From positions 12,036,544 to 12,100,543 of the forward strand of contig JADCRB010000068.1 in NCBI GenBank assembly GCA_021464245.1: 64,000 nt of DNA, in the 5' to 3' direction. Of this stretch, positions 1 through 23,500 are shown one piece after another. Source of the DNA: Carallia brachiata. Lineage: Eukaryota; Streptophyta; Magnoliopsida; Malpighiales; Rhizophoraceae. Under the pieces are notes generated by a model. The model had not been told where the DNA came from, did not search any database, and saw only the letters and a list, made by a program, of their open reading frames with translations. The first letter of the stretch is position 1, and each line of letters begins with the position of its first letter. Made by a program: the position numbers and the translations under genes.

Positions 1-5303
<5,303 letters not shown>

Positions 5304-5503
5304 ATAAAAGGAGCATTATAACCAGAAGTTCCAGAATTACTTTCCTTGAATTTCACTTTCACATGACCTGATGGTTTGGCATTTGCGTCCACAATTCAAG
5401 GCCGGTGACTTGGAAGACGAAGTTTGACAATTTGGGAGCACTGGCATCGCTAATAATAGTATTGGTAAGATTACTCCACTTTGAGCCGAAGATCATTCGA
5501 AAC

Positions 5504-5720
5504 TGTTGGACGTCAAGTGTGCATCAGAAAAGGAAGTAAAAGTCTCGTGCGGAGAGTGAAAAGCGAAGACCCATAATCCAGTATTGTACCTTAAGGTTGG
5601 TGAGAAATGGTGTCCCATCAAGTAAACATTGTTTGTTTCTACCTTTAAAAAAATTGTTTTCCGTTATTAGGCCTGAATCCATGAGTTCTATGTCTGTTAA
5701 TTTGTAATAAGTGGTATCAG
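5504..5720 (+). mobile_element. Possible LTR and primer-binding-site remnant
   Basis: A TGGTATCAGAAC sequence starts at about 5711. It is one base from the TGGTATCAGAGC primer-binding site, complementary to initiator tRNA-Met, used by many plant LTR retrotransposons. About 200 bp upstream, TGTTGGACGTCAAG (5504) has the TGTTGG start common to Copia LTRs. No second LTR or gag-pol frame was found; the following bases to about 5960 are purine-rich and broken by stops. This may be a degraded 5' end, but a chance match is possible. It lies about 200 bp from the break of the inverted duplication. Confidence 0.35.
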
Positions 5721-6071
5721 AACACAAATAATCTTACGATATCCGTGTAGAAACGATGATGACAAATGCATTAAATTTATGTCCATGGAGAGGTGACAGC
5801 TTGAAGCATGGACTCCCAATGAAAAAAAATAAAAACCAACAAGAGGAGCCTTAGCGTAAGAAAAGGAGCAAGAATTACAAAACCCCAATGGTAAGGCAGC
5901 TCAATTCCAAGGCAAACGAAAAGAAGTGATCAGGCGGCGAAGTAAAAAGACGGTCAAGAGGTAAGATAGGTTAGAAATAAACGAGAATAATAATAAATAA
6001 AAGAGACTGGATTTGGATGCAACAAAATAAAAAAAAAAAGAATATATGTATAAAATTTGAAGTGTTTTGAA

Positions 6072-6202
6072 ATTTTTTAGAGATTTCGGTCAAACTAACC
6101 GTTTTTAGATGTTAAAACTGAGTTTAATGGTCATAACGTCTAATTTTTAACAGTCTCTAACCATTGTAAAAACAATTTATTTGACCGAAATCTCTAAAAA
6201 AT
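6072..6202. mobile_element. Short element with perfect terminal inverted repeats
   Basis: Positions 6072-6094 and 6180-6202 are perfect 23-bp inverted repeats containing AGAGATTTCGGTCAAA. They enclose about 85 bp without an ORF. This is the shape of a MITE or a small foldback element. No convincing target-site duplication is visible, so the superfamily is not assigned. Confidence 0.6.
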
Positions 6203-6769
6203 CACGACTTGGCACGACATCAACTTTTTTGCCAAAAAACAAAAACAAATGGTTCCCTCTCTTTTCAGTTAAGAAAACTAAAAATTTTGAATTTTTTTAA
6301 GAAAATTAATGTATTATTAAATATATTTAAAGTAATTTTAAGTACTATTTAAGATTTAGTTTTAGCAATGTTTTTGAAAATATAAATTTAAAGTAGTACT
6401 AAGAGTATTTTGAGTAACATTAAATACTAATTAGGGTTTCTTTTTTTTTTTTTGTCCAAAGAAGAGAGGGGTGAGCAACTATCCTGGATTGTGAAGTGAT
6501 TGAAAGTTGAAATTGCCTTTTCTTCGTGCAATTCGTGACTTCTCCTTTTCGTGCGAAATGATGTTGTCCAAAAAAATTTATATTATGTAAAATATTAAGA
6601 AGTAACATTTAGATAGTAACAAAATAATAATAAGGTGGTATTGTCGTTTGATGATTGAAATTTAAAAAAAAAGAAAAAAAATAAATTCTTAGATACTGTT
6701 AAATAAACGACGTGATTATTTTATAGTTACCTAAGATTAAGCTGCATATTAAAACTCTTATATTATGTG

Positions 6770-6771
<2 letters not shown>

Positions 6772-6803
<32 letters not shown>
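6772..6803. repeat. (AT)n microsatellite
   Basis: Uninterrupted alternating AT run of about 32 bases within AT-rich intergenic DNA. Confidence 0.9.
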
Positions 6804-6806
<3 letters not shown>

Positions 6807-6829
6807 GCGCATGACATATGCGCATGACA

Positions 6830-7480
6830 TTTTATACAAAAATATATCTACTATATTATTATAAAATATTTTATATTATATAAAATATTATTAGTGTAGT
6901 ATAAAGTAGTTTTTACGTGGTATAAAATATTTTTGCATCCATTTGACTCCACAAGATATTGTGTACAAGAAAGATTTGCCCTCTTTCATATTAAGATCAA
7001 AGATAATAAATTTTACTTTTAAATATTCTAATTCATAAAATGTTAAAACAATTTGAAAGTCAAGCTTAAATTTATGCTATGAGGTTTGGAGGTTTATTAA
7101 AAAAAACTCAATACATGATCAGAGAATCTAGTCAGAGATTAGAGTAGGTATCCGATCAATAAAAAAGTTGATATTTGGCATTCTTTTTTTATTTTATTTT
7201 GAAATTTTCAAATTTCCCTTAAAAAATCAGTAAACATGCGACCAAAATGAGAAAATATGCAACAAGCAATACAGAATGTGCCGCGAACTATGAAAATGAC
7301 CAAGACGTCTAGATGAACGCTTTCTTTCTTTTTTTTTAATTGCACATTTTGTTGTTTTAGTTGCACATCATGTAATTTTATGGGAGAAAACTGAAATTTC
7401 AAAAAGACAATTCAAAATATTATTTTATATTAGATAGTGCCTACGCTCCACTCCGGCTTCCTCGGCCTAAAAACATTGAC
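6830..7480 (+). repeat. Partial copy of the dispersed core repeat
   Basis: Related in the same orientation to about 38880-39300 and inverted to about 27895-28260. The shared stretch includes the ACAAGATATTGTGT area, AGATCAAAGATAATAAATTTTAC at about 6990, and CAACAAGCAATACAGAATGTG at about 7260. It then continues into a diverged copy of the distal upstream DNA of the kinase genes at 24.4 and 36.1 kb (compare 7360-7480 with the reverse complement of 25680-25800). No coding capacity is seen. Confidence 0.7.
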
Positions 7481-7506
7481 CCTATAACAAAAATGTAAGT
7501 GGTATG

Positions 7507-8264
7507 CATAGTTATTAAACCCGGCCCAATTCGGTCGGTCAGACCGGTGACTCGGTGACCTGTACATTGGGTCGGACCGATTCGCGTGAACAGTAATCGG
7601 ATCATTTGAATAATAAAAAAATATTTTTTTCACTTTTTACTGTACAAACAAAAAAAAATAATATTTTTTAATGATGAATAGTAGTCAAATAGTAAAAAAA
7701 TTATATTTTTTTCACTTTTTACTGTGTAAACAGTAAAAATAATAATTTTTTTAATGATAAACAGTGTTCAAACAGTAAAAATTATAAATTTTTTTCATTT
7801 TTTACTACTTGAACAATAATATTTGTATAATATTTACAAGCTAAAATTTATTTTTTTTAACTTTTTACTATGTGAATGATAAAAATAATATTTCATAATA
7901 CTAAACAGTATTACACAATATTTTTTTTTACAATTTAATAATTTTTTATTTTTTATAATTTATTTTTCTATATGGAATAATTTAACATTGTTCATATATC
8001 AAATAACATGTTACAATTGACCTTAAAAAATAGTTTTTAAAGAATTTTTATCAAAATTTTGATTAGTATAAACTATTTTTTAATTTGTGAAAATGTAGTT
8101 ATTGTGCTAAATTGTACAAAATATTTATATATATTATTTGATATATTCATTTTCTTAAGAATTAATGACCTATTAATTGAACCAATGACCTACTAGTTGA
8201 ACCAATGACTCACTGACTTAGTCGCCTGACCGGGTCAGTGTCCAAGTCGATTTTAATAACTATG
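7507..8264. mobile_element. hAT-type non-autonomous transposon
   Basis: The element begins CATAGTTATTAAA and ends TTTTAATAACTATG, giving matching terminal inverted repeats. It is flanked by 8-bp direct repeats, GTGGTATG (7499-7506) and GTGGTACG (8265-8272), differing by one base. An 8-bp duplication is the hAT signature. The ends carry CCGGTC-rich motifs, while the 758-bp interior is AT-rich and has no transposase frame. It interrupts DNA otherwise homologous to the upstream regions of the related kinase genes. Confidence 0.75.
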
Positions 8265-8269
8265 GTGGT

Positions 8270-8625
8270 ACGAGGGATAACAACTTTTACCTTTTTTTTT
8301 TTTTTTTTTTGTTGTTGAGAATATCAACTTTTACCTAGTTGATTGACTTAACGAGGGTAAAGTCCTGATTTGGAAATAAAACAATAAAATGATTAGGCAG
8401 CCAAAACAAACCATTTTCAGAGATTTAGGCTCAAGGTCTTCACCTGCGCACGGAAAAAACTGATATTAGGAATGACAAATAGCAATATGCCATAGGTTGA
8501 TTTCAGTGCACAGCCATTCGCGTCACCATGGTGGTTGAAAGTCTTTCCTCGTTTTTTTTTTTTCTTTTTTCTTATGTCCCTTTCACTTCTTGCTTGTTGC
8601 GTCCAAGGACACTTCTCATACTATC
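8270..8625 (+). repeat. Orphaned copy of the kinase-gene upstream region
   Basis: Matches the reverse complement of about 25360-25650 and 36640-37110, which lie 1-1.5 kb upstream of the two minus-strand kinase genes. Shared landmarks include GAGGGTAAAGTCCTGATTTG-like sequence, CAGCCAAAACAAACCATTTT (8399), AGGTCTTCACCTGC (8433) and the CTTGCTTGTTGC stretch (8590). Downstream similarity stops and a decayed kinase fragment follows, so this may be the old promoter side of that relict rather than of the active gene at 12417. Confidence 0.65.
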
Positions 8626-9620
8626 TGAAGGAAAGTTAATGCTTGACGGCACTTAAATCTAACAAGTGCAGCAGAGCTAGTGATGATTTATGAGTCTGGT
8701 TATCCGTCAATAACGGGTTAACTAGTTCAGCCCAATTTGATTAAGGACACTACTGCATAACTATTATATTAAAGAGCTTTCATAACTCTTATATATGACA
8801 CAACACAAAAAAATTATCATATTATAAACTAATTAGAAGAAAATTATACGATATATTACAAGTAATTATATGATATGTAATTAGTCATTATAAATCAATT
8901 TTTTTTTAATTTTTTGTTACGACGTATCAAAATAAAATATATGACATGCAACTAATTATTAAAAAACAAAAAATTTTTTACACATCGTATAATTTCTTTT
9001 AACACGTGATATAATTTCTTTTATTACGTTATATATATAGTTATCAAAACTCTCTAAAACTACAGTTATTTAAGATACTCCTTTGATTAATATAACATAA
9101 ATAGTGGATAACTGGAGGGACAACTGTTAACAAAATTGAAAAGAGTTGAATGGCCCAAACAACTCCTATATAAGTGAATCTCCTCTCACTTCCTAAAAGT
9201 ACCGTTAATAAACAAAGAGTACAGGGAGAAATAGAGCAGTAAGGATAGGTTGTCCATTAGTTGATCTTTGACATGATTTTCAATGTGATTTCGTTTTGAC
9301 TGTGTCGATGGGTGATTTCTGATTGAAGCATTTTATATTTTTAACTTAATTTGTGTATGGAAATTTTGCCCTTTAATTTACTACAGCTAGAAAATCACAA
9401 CCGAAGAGATGAACTCCAAATTAGATTTTGAACTCTAAAACGGAACGAAATTATCAAGACACAGATGACTTAAATAAACTCCAGAGCTTTGTAAGGACCA
9501 GAAATTCGAAGAAACATGAGGGGTGGAAAAACCTATATAAACGTGCAGAAGCTGCAAAATGTGCTGCATAAAATGAAAAAATGTAGTAAGAACTGAAGTT
9601 GAAAGTGTAATCATCAACCA
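8626..9620. other. Non-coding stretch, nothing recognised
   Basis: AT-rich DNA with many stops in all frames. It could hold decayed upstream exons of the relict kinase that begins at 9621, but I cannot align them by eye. Confidence 0.5.
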
Positions 9621-10310
9621 ATATTCTTTTAGATGCAGAGATGAGCCCAAAAAATCCAGATTTTGGAATGGTTAGAATGTTCAAAGAGAGTAAATTCAAG
9701 GCAAGACGAGTTATAAGTACCACATGAGACACCTAAAGATAGACACAAAAACGTAAATTTTTACAAAAACTAAGTCAATTATTAACATTTTTTTTTTCCT
9801 TAATGCAGTGGATAAACGCAGCCCGAGTATGCAGTGCTTGGAAGATTTTCATTGAAATTCGACATATTTAGTTTTGGTTTGGAAATTATAAGTGGAAAGA
9901 ACAACAATAAATTCTATCAGGAGGATCCTGGTTGAACTTGAAATGGAAGTGTCATGCAACTTTATGGTATGCTTAATCATCCAAGTGCGTATTTTAACTA
10001 AGCTCATTACTTTCATTTTTTAATGCTACAACTTCAACAGGTGTGGGAGTTATGGAGAGAATAGAGAGTGCTAGAGATGTTCGATTCATTATTAAAGAAA
10101 ATAATACCTTCCTCGTGAAGCCTTGAGATGCATCCAGATTGGGCTGCTATGTGTGCAAGAAGATGCATTTGGACAGGCCAACCATGTTGGATGTTGTTTC
10201 CTGCTAAACAGTCGCATGCCTCTTCCAGCGCCAAAAAGGTTGCATTCATTTTCTGAAAATGTGAAAATCAACCAGACTTACCTGTAGATGTAAGAGAGCA
10301 GCAACCATGT
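9621..10310 (+). pseudogene. Decayed kinase exons 5-7 of an RKS1-like receptor
   Basis: Three pieces follow the exon order of the neighbouring kinases. About 9621-9720 encodes a degraded ILLDAEMSPK..DFGMVRMF, like exon 5. About 9809-9935, after a TTAATGCAG acceptor, resembles exon 6 (CGAGTATGCAGTGCTTGG; GAAATTATAAGTGG). About 10041-10310 resembles exon 7 (VWELWRE, then [16 protein letters not shown] sequence in a shifted frame). An in-frame TAG occurs at 10062-10064 and several frameshifts follow. The plus orientation matches the intact gene 2 kb downstream. It is much more diverged than the other copies, so it is an older duplicate or the remains of a gene displaced by a later one. Confidence 0.8.
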
Positions 10311-12130
10311 TCTGTACATGAGATCACAATTACACATGTTCTTAATGTGTTCTTGGCAACTTCTGTCCTTTTTTTTTTCTCCCTTACACAAACAGATTTG
10401 GTGATTATTGACCCAAAACATAGCGATCACTGAATATATATGAGCAAATGAACACGATTCACTACCATCCCGGATGAATTCAGGCTAGAGGGTCTTGCTT
10501 GCCTGGCAAAATAAGAAAGTAGAGGTTCTGCCCACAATCTTGCTCCTGCTAGAAGCATTGTGATTTTATTCTCAGAATTACGGCATATTTTGCGTCACAC
10601 GTCGGCCGTATGTTTATTCTCATAGTTCCACCTTAACTAGAAGGTCTTGCTTAAAATGTTCGCAACCCAAAATTGTAATGGCCCAGTAACTAACCATACG
10701 GCCATGCCATGAAGTTGGGTGCTCCTTTCTAGCCAGATACCATCAGACGCACACTCTTCACGTCACACCGCGATGCCGTGCACCGCAATTTCCACCACTT
10801 CACCCATCTTTGAATCCATCAAAACAAGCACCACCAGACACTTGTTTTGGTTACCTGTGGATTCAAAGTCAGGTAAAGACAAGACCCTCATTCTCATAGA
10901 CACACAAAAAAAAAAAAAAAAGATGCCAAAAGTGATTTGAATCAGAGGAATATGGGCAGTAGCTTTGTCAACGCGGCCAATTCAAAGCCAGTCAACGCAG
11001 CCAATTCACAGCCAAAAAAGAGAGTAAAAAACAAGCCAAAAGGTGCATGGGTGGTTCTGTATTATTCTGTATCTTTTTTCTTTGAAACGAAAATATTCTT
11101 TCTTTTGATTTTGCTGATGTTATTCTTATTGTTATGACATTCTTTGATTCTCACCTCTTAAGCTCTTTTTTCTTGTTTAGTCCATAATTCTGAGGCTTTT
11201 GAAGTGTTACGACAGACGCAGCGCTGGCCATGTCCCGATAATTAATATCCATAAAAAAAGAATGTAAATTTTTTTTTTTTTATCTTGTTGTTTATGCTTA
11301 AGGACTGCAAGATTTTAATTTCAATCAAATTGGTTCAAAGAAGGTGGAAAAGGGTCTTTGCTTACGTCCTTTGGCATTTTTTTTTTTTTTCACTCTTTGA
11401 ATGAGGTAATCACACTTTTGTTTCGAGTCGAATACTAGTCATACCATAAACAAGTACTTGGGCTTTTTTAAGTGGTAAGCCAATCTTTGATTCTGAGGCT
11501 CTTTAAGTGTTGTGTTATGTGGGAGTGGGTGGCCAACTGACCATGTCTCAGATTTATTGTTAAAAAACAAGAATGGGGCCACTTATCTTGGATCTACTAT
11601 GAGAAATAATAAAAAAGGCGTGGAACATAACTGCACTTTCAGGAAATAATTTTGATTTTAGAGACTTTGGTCACATAAAAATTAAAATAATTTGAGGGTT
11701 AAAATGTGGGAGTATAAAATGTGGACTTTCTTTTCGTAGTAGATTTAGTTTTCTGTTTCCAGAGTATAGTGATTGACTGATTGGGACTTAACCCAATAAG
11801 TGAAAGTGAATTTTATGATGAACTTATGTTCCTTTCAAAGCATTGAAACAAAAAACAGAAAAATTGCAAATTAAATTATATCCTCAAAGTTGATATCAAA
11901 TATATAAGACAACAGAAGTTTGCTTAATGTGGACAAAGCACTTGAAAGAATAAAATAGGACAGCACTGTTATATATGTTAGAAGACTGGTGATCAGATAA
12001 TATTTTTATTGTAATAAATACTATATTTTTTACAATAACTATACAACTTAACTGCTAAGTCTTGTGGGTCTCTAACATTAAGCTCTTCTCAAAATGGGAA
12101 TAGTCAGTCAAAAGAAACTAATTTTCCTTC
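10311..12130. other. Intergenic region upstream of the plus-strand kinase
   Basis: About 1.8 kb with no convincing gene. There is a short stretch with repeated motifs (GTCAACGCGGCCAATTCAAAG and GTCAACGCAGCCAATTCACAG, 10967-11011) and several long A/T runs. The part nearest the gene presumably carries its promoter, but I cannot point to a TATA box with confidence. Homology to the other kinase promoters resumes only at about 12135 (AAATGCCAGCTGAATGA). Confidence 0.5.
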
Positions 12131-12210
12131 TCCGGTCAAAAATGCCAGCTGAATGAGGCATATTAAATTGACTTTTTTGGCGTGTTGCAGATTGGAACAG
12201 CAGTGATGGT

Positions 12211-12414
12211 ATGATCGTTGAAAATCTCGATACCAGATTGATTTTTCTGGGAAAAAATATTGGTGGACGTGGCTCCCCCTTTGTTTACCCCCTGTTGAAA
12301 GGGGGCCCAATTGCAGCCCCCTATATTGGGGGCGCGGCTTCCCCAGCGCCCCGTCTGGGAAGCCGCGCCCCCTTAAAGGGATCCTTTTTTTCGGTGCGTT
12401 GCCGACGGAAGTAG
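12211..12414 (+). promoter_or_regulatory. Upstream ORF preceding the kinase start codon
   Basis: A 67-codon frame starts at ATGATCGTTG (12211), in the position where the sister genes have their own start ATGATCGTAGG. It ends with TAG at 12412-12414, two bases before the main ATG at 12417. The frames differ (offset 206), so the product is not fused to the receptor. It arises because a GC-rich segment separates the old start from the rest of the gene. If the mRNA begins upstream of 12211, scanning ribosomes would meet this frame first and then need to reinitiate over a very short gap. No transcript evidence is available here. Confidence 0.6.
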
Positions 12415-12416
12415 CC
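12228..12416. mobile_element. GC-rich insertion with 17-bp flanking direct repeats
   Basis: About 189 bp of GC-rich DNA sits between two copies of ATGATCGTTGAAAATCT (12211-12227 and 12417-12433). The repeats look like a target-site duplication, which at this length would suit a non-LTR or SINE-like event, or filler DNA at a repaired break. Inside is a perfect 16-bp stem, 12328-12343 pairing with 12357-12372 around a 13-base loop, plus further runs of G and C that could pair. The composition is unlike anything else in the window. The sister genes have an unrelated stretch of 70-90 bp here. I do not recognise the family. Confidence 0.65.
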
Positions 12417-18433
<6,017 letters not shown>

Positions 18434-19429
18434 AAAGCCCCATAACTTAAGTTTTTTCTAGAAAATAAAAAAATACTGTCATTGTGTTTAGTCAAAGTTT
18501 TATTATAACCTGATCCTTTTGATGCATACTTTTTGTCTCCTTAATTGTCATCATTATTCATCGAAAGTATAAAATATACGATAAATTATTATAATAGTGT
18601 AACTTGTGAGTATATGTCTAAGACATTTTAAATTGATTACGCCTATACAATTTTTCTGAAGTAAAAAATTTTGAATTCTTACAAAATAAATAAATAAATA
18701 AATAAATTCTATGCTTTCATGCATGCGTTTTGTTTCATATGTCCATCTTGTTTTTCAAATTTTATTTCCATTAATGGCTTAGGAGGTTTGTTTTTGCTGC
18801 TGAGGGGGGTGTTGTTGCTATTGAGTTTGAATATGTTTGGTGTTAGGTGGTTGGTAAAATTTTTTAAAAATTACTTTTTACTCATAAATCTTTTAAAAAA
18901 ATAGCTGATAGGAAAAATAATTTAGGATATTTGTTGGATATAACAATAATTGATAGATGGTATTTGCCCTAAATATCCTCAAAATAATATTTTATGTATT
19001 TTAAATATCTTCTTTCTTTCTCACGATAAATAAATGTCTTAATTAGTGATTTTACTCGTTAACAACAATAAGAATTGTGAATATAACCAAATATTATTAT
19101 TTAACAAATAATAATAATTAAGTAGCGTGAATTGGGTAGTCGAATGACAGTTACTAAAAATGAGTCGTGTGAGAAATAAAAACTTAAATATAAACTGAGT
19201 CACAAAAATATTTATACAAATAACAAAGCAATAAACTTTAAGAAAAGAAATTGTAATGACTATGACATATATAATGAATAAATATATAACAAGTGATATC
19301 AATTGCAGGATAACAGAATTAAAATGATCTATGCCAGTGTAGGAAGATAAATAAGAGAATAAAAAACTTGTGAAGTGTGTGCGTAAGAACAAATATTAGA
19401 GAGTATAAGGAAAAGAAGCATGACACAAT
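18434..19429. other. Intergenic, nothing recognised
   Basis: AT-rich DNA with an (AAAT)n-like run at about 18687-18708. No gene supported. Confidence 0.6.
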
Positions 19430-20044
19430 TGGGAGTGTTCATGTGCATTGTTTCTCATTGCATTGAGCCGTTGTATGAAGAAATGGGCTCTTTTTTCCTT
19501 TTTTAACAAAACAAAGATAGAGGACTCATCTTAAACCGCCTAGTTGGTAGTTAAGATTTTCAAGTGAGAGATTTGGAGTTCAATTTTAATTCTCCCTCGC
19601 AAGCCTTTTCTTGGGTGACTGCCTTTGTTTGGGACATTGTTTCTTAAATTGTTGGTTTAGCAAGTTGCTTAAATTGTTTTCACACAAGAGAACAATTTTG
19701 GGATCTATTTATTTTTTGAGGGAAATTGCTGTTGAGAGTAACTTGTTTTCATTGAGTGCTAGTTTTTAATTTAATGTCGGAGGGAAAGTGATGTGAAGCT
19801 TCAAGTCAATGACCAAAGACTTTACTTGATGTCCGAGTTCAAATCAAACCCACCATTTCTAAACATTGTTTTGTTGGGCTGGCCAATAGAAAGCAAGGTG
19901 AACAAATTGCATAATTGGAGATATTCTACTTCAAAGCCAATTTTGCATGATTACAGAGTAGGGTTAGAATGATGTTGTGAAACTGATTTCTCTGTAGGTA
20001 ATGAAGGATTCTATTACCCTGGTATATATGTGATGCGTCTTATT

Positions 20045-20554
20045 CAAAGTACATGAGCTTAGGAGAGAAACTGAGAATGTTTTGCACAGAAAGAGAGAAT
20101 AAACAGTAGAGGCTTATTTTCTGGAGAGAAGAGTTCAGTACTCTTTCACTGATCTCCATTAGCTTATATATGATACGAGTACATATTAGGCATCATTAAG
20201 CATCATTACAATAGGCATGACTTGCCTTGTATAGACAATAACACAAGCAAACTAAGATTAGGAAGCAATCTGCCCCACATTACAGCAAAGCAAAAACAGT
20301 ACACTATCTGCTCGGACCGCTCCCACTTAGCCATGAAACATACAAATCAAACTTAAACATAAAGCAATCAGCTTTGTAACCTCCTCCTTAACCTGTATGT
20401 TAGAGGAGCGAGTCACTAAAACAGTAAAAGACCAAGTCTTCAAGCTTAGCTCCCAAGTCTTCTTCTGCTGGATCCTCAGCTTGTATAGCACCAAAAATGA
20501 CAGCTTCACGTCTTCAATGGAACTTGAACATCAAGGAAGCTAGGCCATCAACAC
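20045..20554 (-). mobile_element. Retrotransposon 3'-end fragment in the gene's 3' flank
   Basis: A stretch of about 510 bp is absent from the equivalent place in the sister unit (about 32333). It is flanked by TTATT (20040-20044) and TTACT (20555-20559). Read on the minus strand it contains TAAGGAGGAG (20390-20381), the same polypurine tract as in the intact element at 43.9 kb. This is followed by about 335 bp with TATATAAGC and pyrimidine-rich sequence, as expected of an LTR. There is no 5' LTR and no coding frame, so it is a truncated or rearranged copy. Confidence 0.5.
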
Positions 20555-20588
20555 TTACTAGTTTCAATAAGCTCATGTCAGACAAAGA

Positions 20589-23500
20589 TTACAGATATTT
20601 AGCGAGATAAAACATCAGAATTGTGACAAGGTTTACAGAATATGGTTCTTCTCCTACTGACAAATCTACATCATTTTTAGATTTTCGGAAAACAAATGCA
20701 GGCCGGTTAGGTTGCGGAAGAGGCATGTCACTATTGAGCATAAAAACAACATCTAGCATCGTTGGCCTGTCACTTGCATATTCTTGCACACACAAAAGGC
20801 CAATATGTATGCATCTCAAGGCTTCATGAGGAAGATATGATTCCTTCAATGAGGAGTCAACTGCCTCCAATGCCCTGCTCCCTCTCCAAAACTCACACCT
20901 GCCAAGTTCATGACAGACACATCTGAGGATTGAGTTTCGATTAAAGATAAGCTTATGGTTACCTGAGTGCTATCACTTACATATCCTATCAAGCTCGGGG
21001 CAACATCATCTTGATAGAAGTCAGTATTCTTCTTGCCACTTATAATCTCCAGTAAATGACCCCAAAACTAAAGACATCAGATTTAACCGAAAATTTCCCA
21101 AACACTGCATATCTGGTGACTATAGCCACTGCATAATGAAACAGTAAAGCATTAATTTTAGTTGTATAACTTGATGTATTTCACTTGTTCTTCACCATGC
21201 ATAGGATAGGACTGTTTTCATTTTCATACATAGAGACTGTCTTGCTATCATATAGTTAACGTTAAGGGCACTTCTGATATTGAGATGCTAATTCATTCCT
21301 ATAGACACAAAAGCAAAACACGAGATTCTTGTTGAAAATGGACTCACAAGAAAGCCTATCCGTGAGAGCAACTTATTGGAAAGACAATGGTTTCTGGTTT
21401 TTTTAGTGTATCTAAGTCTCCATATAGATTGGCAATGCAGCAGTTCGCTTTGAGTCTTTTATTGATACTTTCTGCTGCATTTTACCTGGCCAAAATTGTT
21501 CACCTTATTCAAATATGCATGCTTGTAGCCTTTCAAGTCTATTTGATAAGCTGCTTTAATTCCCATATAGAGGATTGGTTCTAATCAAAATGAATATCAT
21601 ACTTACTATGTTCCAACAACTCTTTTTGTCTTGTTTTGATTTTGATCATCATTGAATATTCTAGCCATACCAAAATCTGAGATCTTGGGTTTCATCTCTG
21701 CATCCAATAGAACATTGCTACTTTTTAAGTCCCTATGAATAATCCTCAATCTGGAATCCTGGTGAAGATACATAATCCCACGAGCAATACCAACAATAAT
21801 GTCGAAGCGTTTTCTCCAATCCAAGAATTTCCTTCTTGTTTGATCTGCAACAAAGGTTTCCCTTTCATATTAGTGTCGAAAACCACAGCATGTGTTCCTC
21901 AAATATTTTCCTTTAAAAGCATTTATAATAATTGGGCAACAATGTAGAACTGGGCTTGGCAATTTGAAAAATTTACCGAAAAGAAATAAATCTAAGCTTT
22001 TGTTTGGCAAGTATTCGTATATTAACATTGGCTCTTCTCCTTGAATGCAGCATCCTAAAAGTTTAACAAGATTCCTATGCTGAAGTTTCACAATCAACAT
22101 AACTTCATTTGCAAATTCTTCCATTCCTTGCCCTGAACTTTTGCTCAGTCTTTTCACAGCAACCTCTTGACCATCTGAAAGTTGACCCTGGATTCACATT
22201 GCAGAACAAGGACAAACCTAAAAGCTTTAAAAAAATCAAAGTGCAATTCTATGCTGACCAAGGGCGAAAAGTGCATAGAGACTGAAAACTCATCCAGTTC
22301 TGAGATTACATATGATTCTACCTTGTAGACTGAACCAAAGCCACCTTGACCAAGTTTGTTGGCTGGGGAGAAATTCTCGGTAGCAGCATATACGGTACCA
22401 AGATCAAAAAATTCCAACTCTGGATGACTCCTTTTCCCATGATTTTTTGCTGCGAAACTATCTTTATAGAAGTCGAAATTTGTGAATTTGGACACTACCT
22501 TTTTTGCTTGGTTCTTTGCTGTCCCTGAGCAGATTGAAGAAGATGATTAACATAAAGTCACATACAACATTATTCATACAAATTCCATTCATTATGAAAA
22601 TTCAATAAAGATAAGTATTGTGCCATATCAATCAGGTAGGAAACAAGTACTGGGAACTTCATCAGATGGGAAAATTTATCAGAGCACATTTATCAAAATG
22701 CACGACGAAAAAGTTGTCTTCTACCTCTCTTTTTCCTAGTTTTGATCCAGAAACAAGCAATGAAGATGATGATAATCCATCCCAAAGCAAAGGCAGAGCA
22801 TTAGAGCTGCCAAAATTTCCTTCATGTCAAGAGATCCAATTGATTTTCTTGTATCCTCAGCTGCACATGTGTGGAAAAAGATTGACATCAATACATTTCT
22901 TTTTTGGGTCAAATTGGTATCAATACTTGCAGAACAGAAAACAAAATGAAAGGACAAAACAAAAGTGTCTGCCATTGGCTTTTCTTTAAGTGGTAATTAA
23001 AATCATAGGAAGAATAAAGTCCCAAGCAATCATACATACCTAATCCAAGGGCATCAACACAAATGTAAAGATCATAGCCCTCGTCTGCGAACTCTATCGT
23101 TTCCATAAGTTGTCCATACCATGCCAAACAAGCATTCCCCACCCCAGTAAAATTTACAATTGCATATGCCAAGCAAAACATATTCCCCATGCATTCCTGC
23201 TCACAATCCATTCGGCTAGCATTCATGTTCACCCTAACAGCCTGTGATGCATCCGGAACCTTAGCATTTGCCACTTTCAAGAAACCTACTTTTTGGCCGC
23301 ATACCAAGGAAGAATCTTGTCGTTTCTTAATGCACCTACCTCGGCCATTTCTTAAGTTCCAATCTCCTAAGGACTCCGCTTCATACCCAGGTAAACAAGT
23401 ACATTCCAAGCTTTTAACATTCTCAGCATTGCACTTTCTAAAAGAACCGCAGTTTCCAAATGAATCACACCAGTACCTAGGTGCTCCCCAGTTCTCCTTC

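Noticed and set aside
10719..11137. Two adjoining small plus-strand frames
   Set aside because: Low-complexity sequence with poly-lysine and poly-leucine from A and T runs, and no similarity I recognise.
19039..19392. 117-codon hydrophobic minus-strand frame
   Set aside because: Composition is what AT-rich intergenic DNA gives by chance (Phe, Ile, Leu, Tyr); no start context and no family features.
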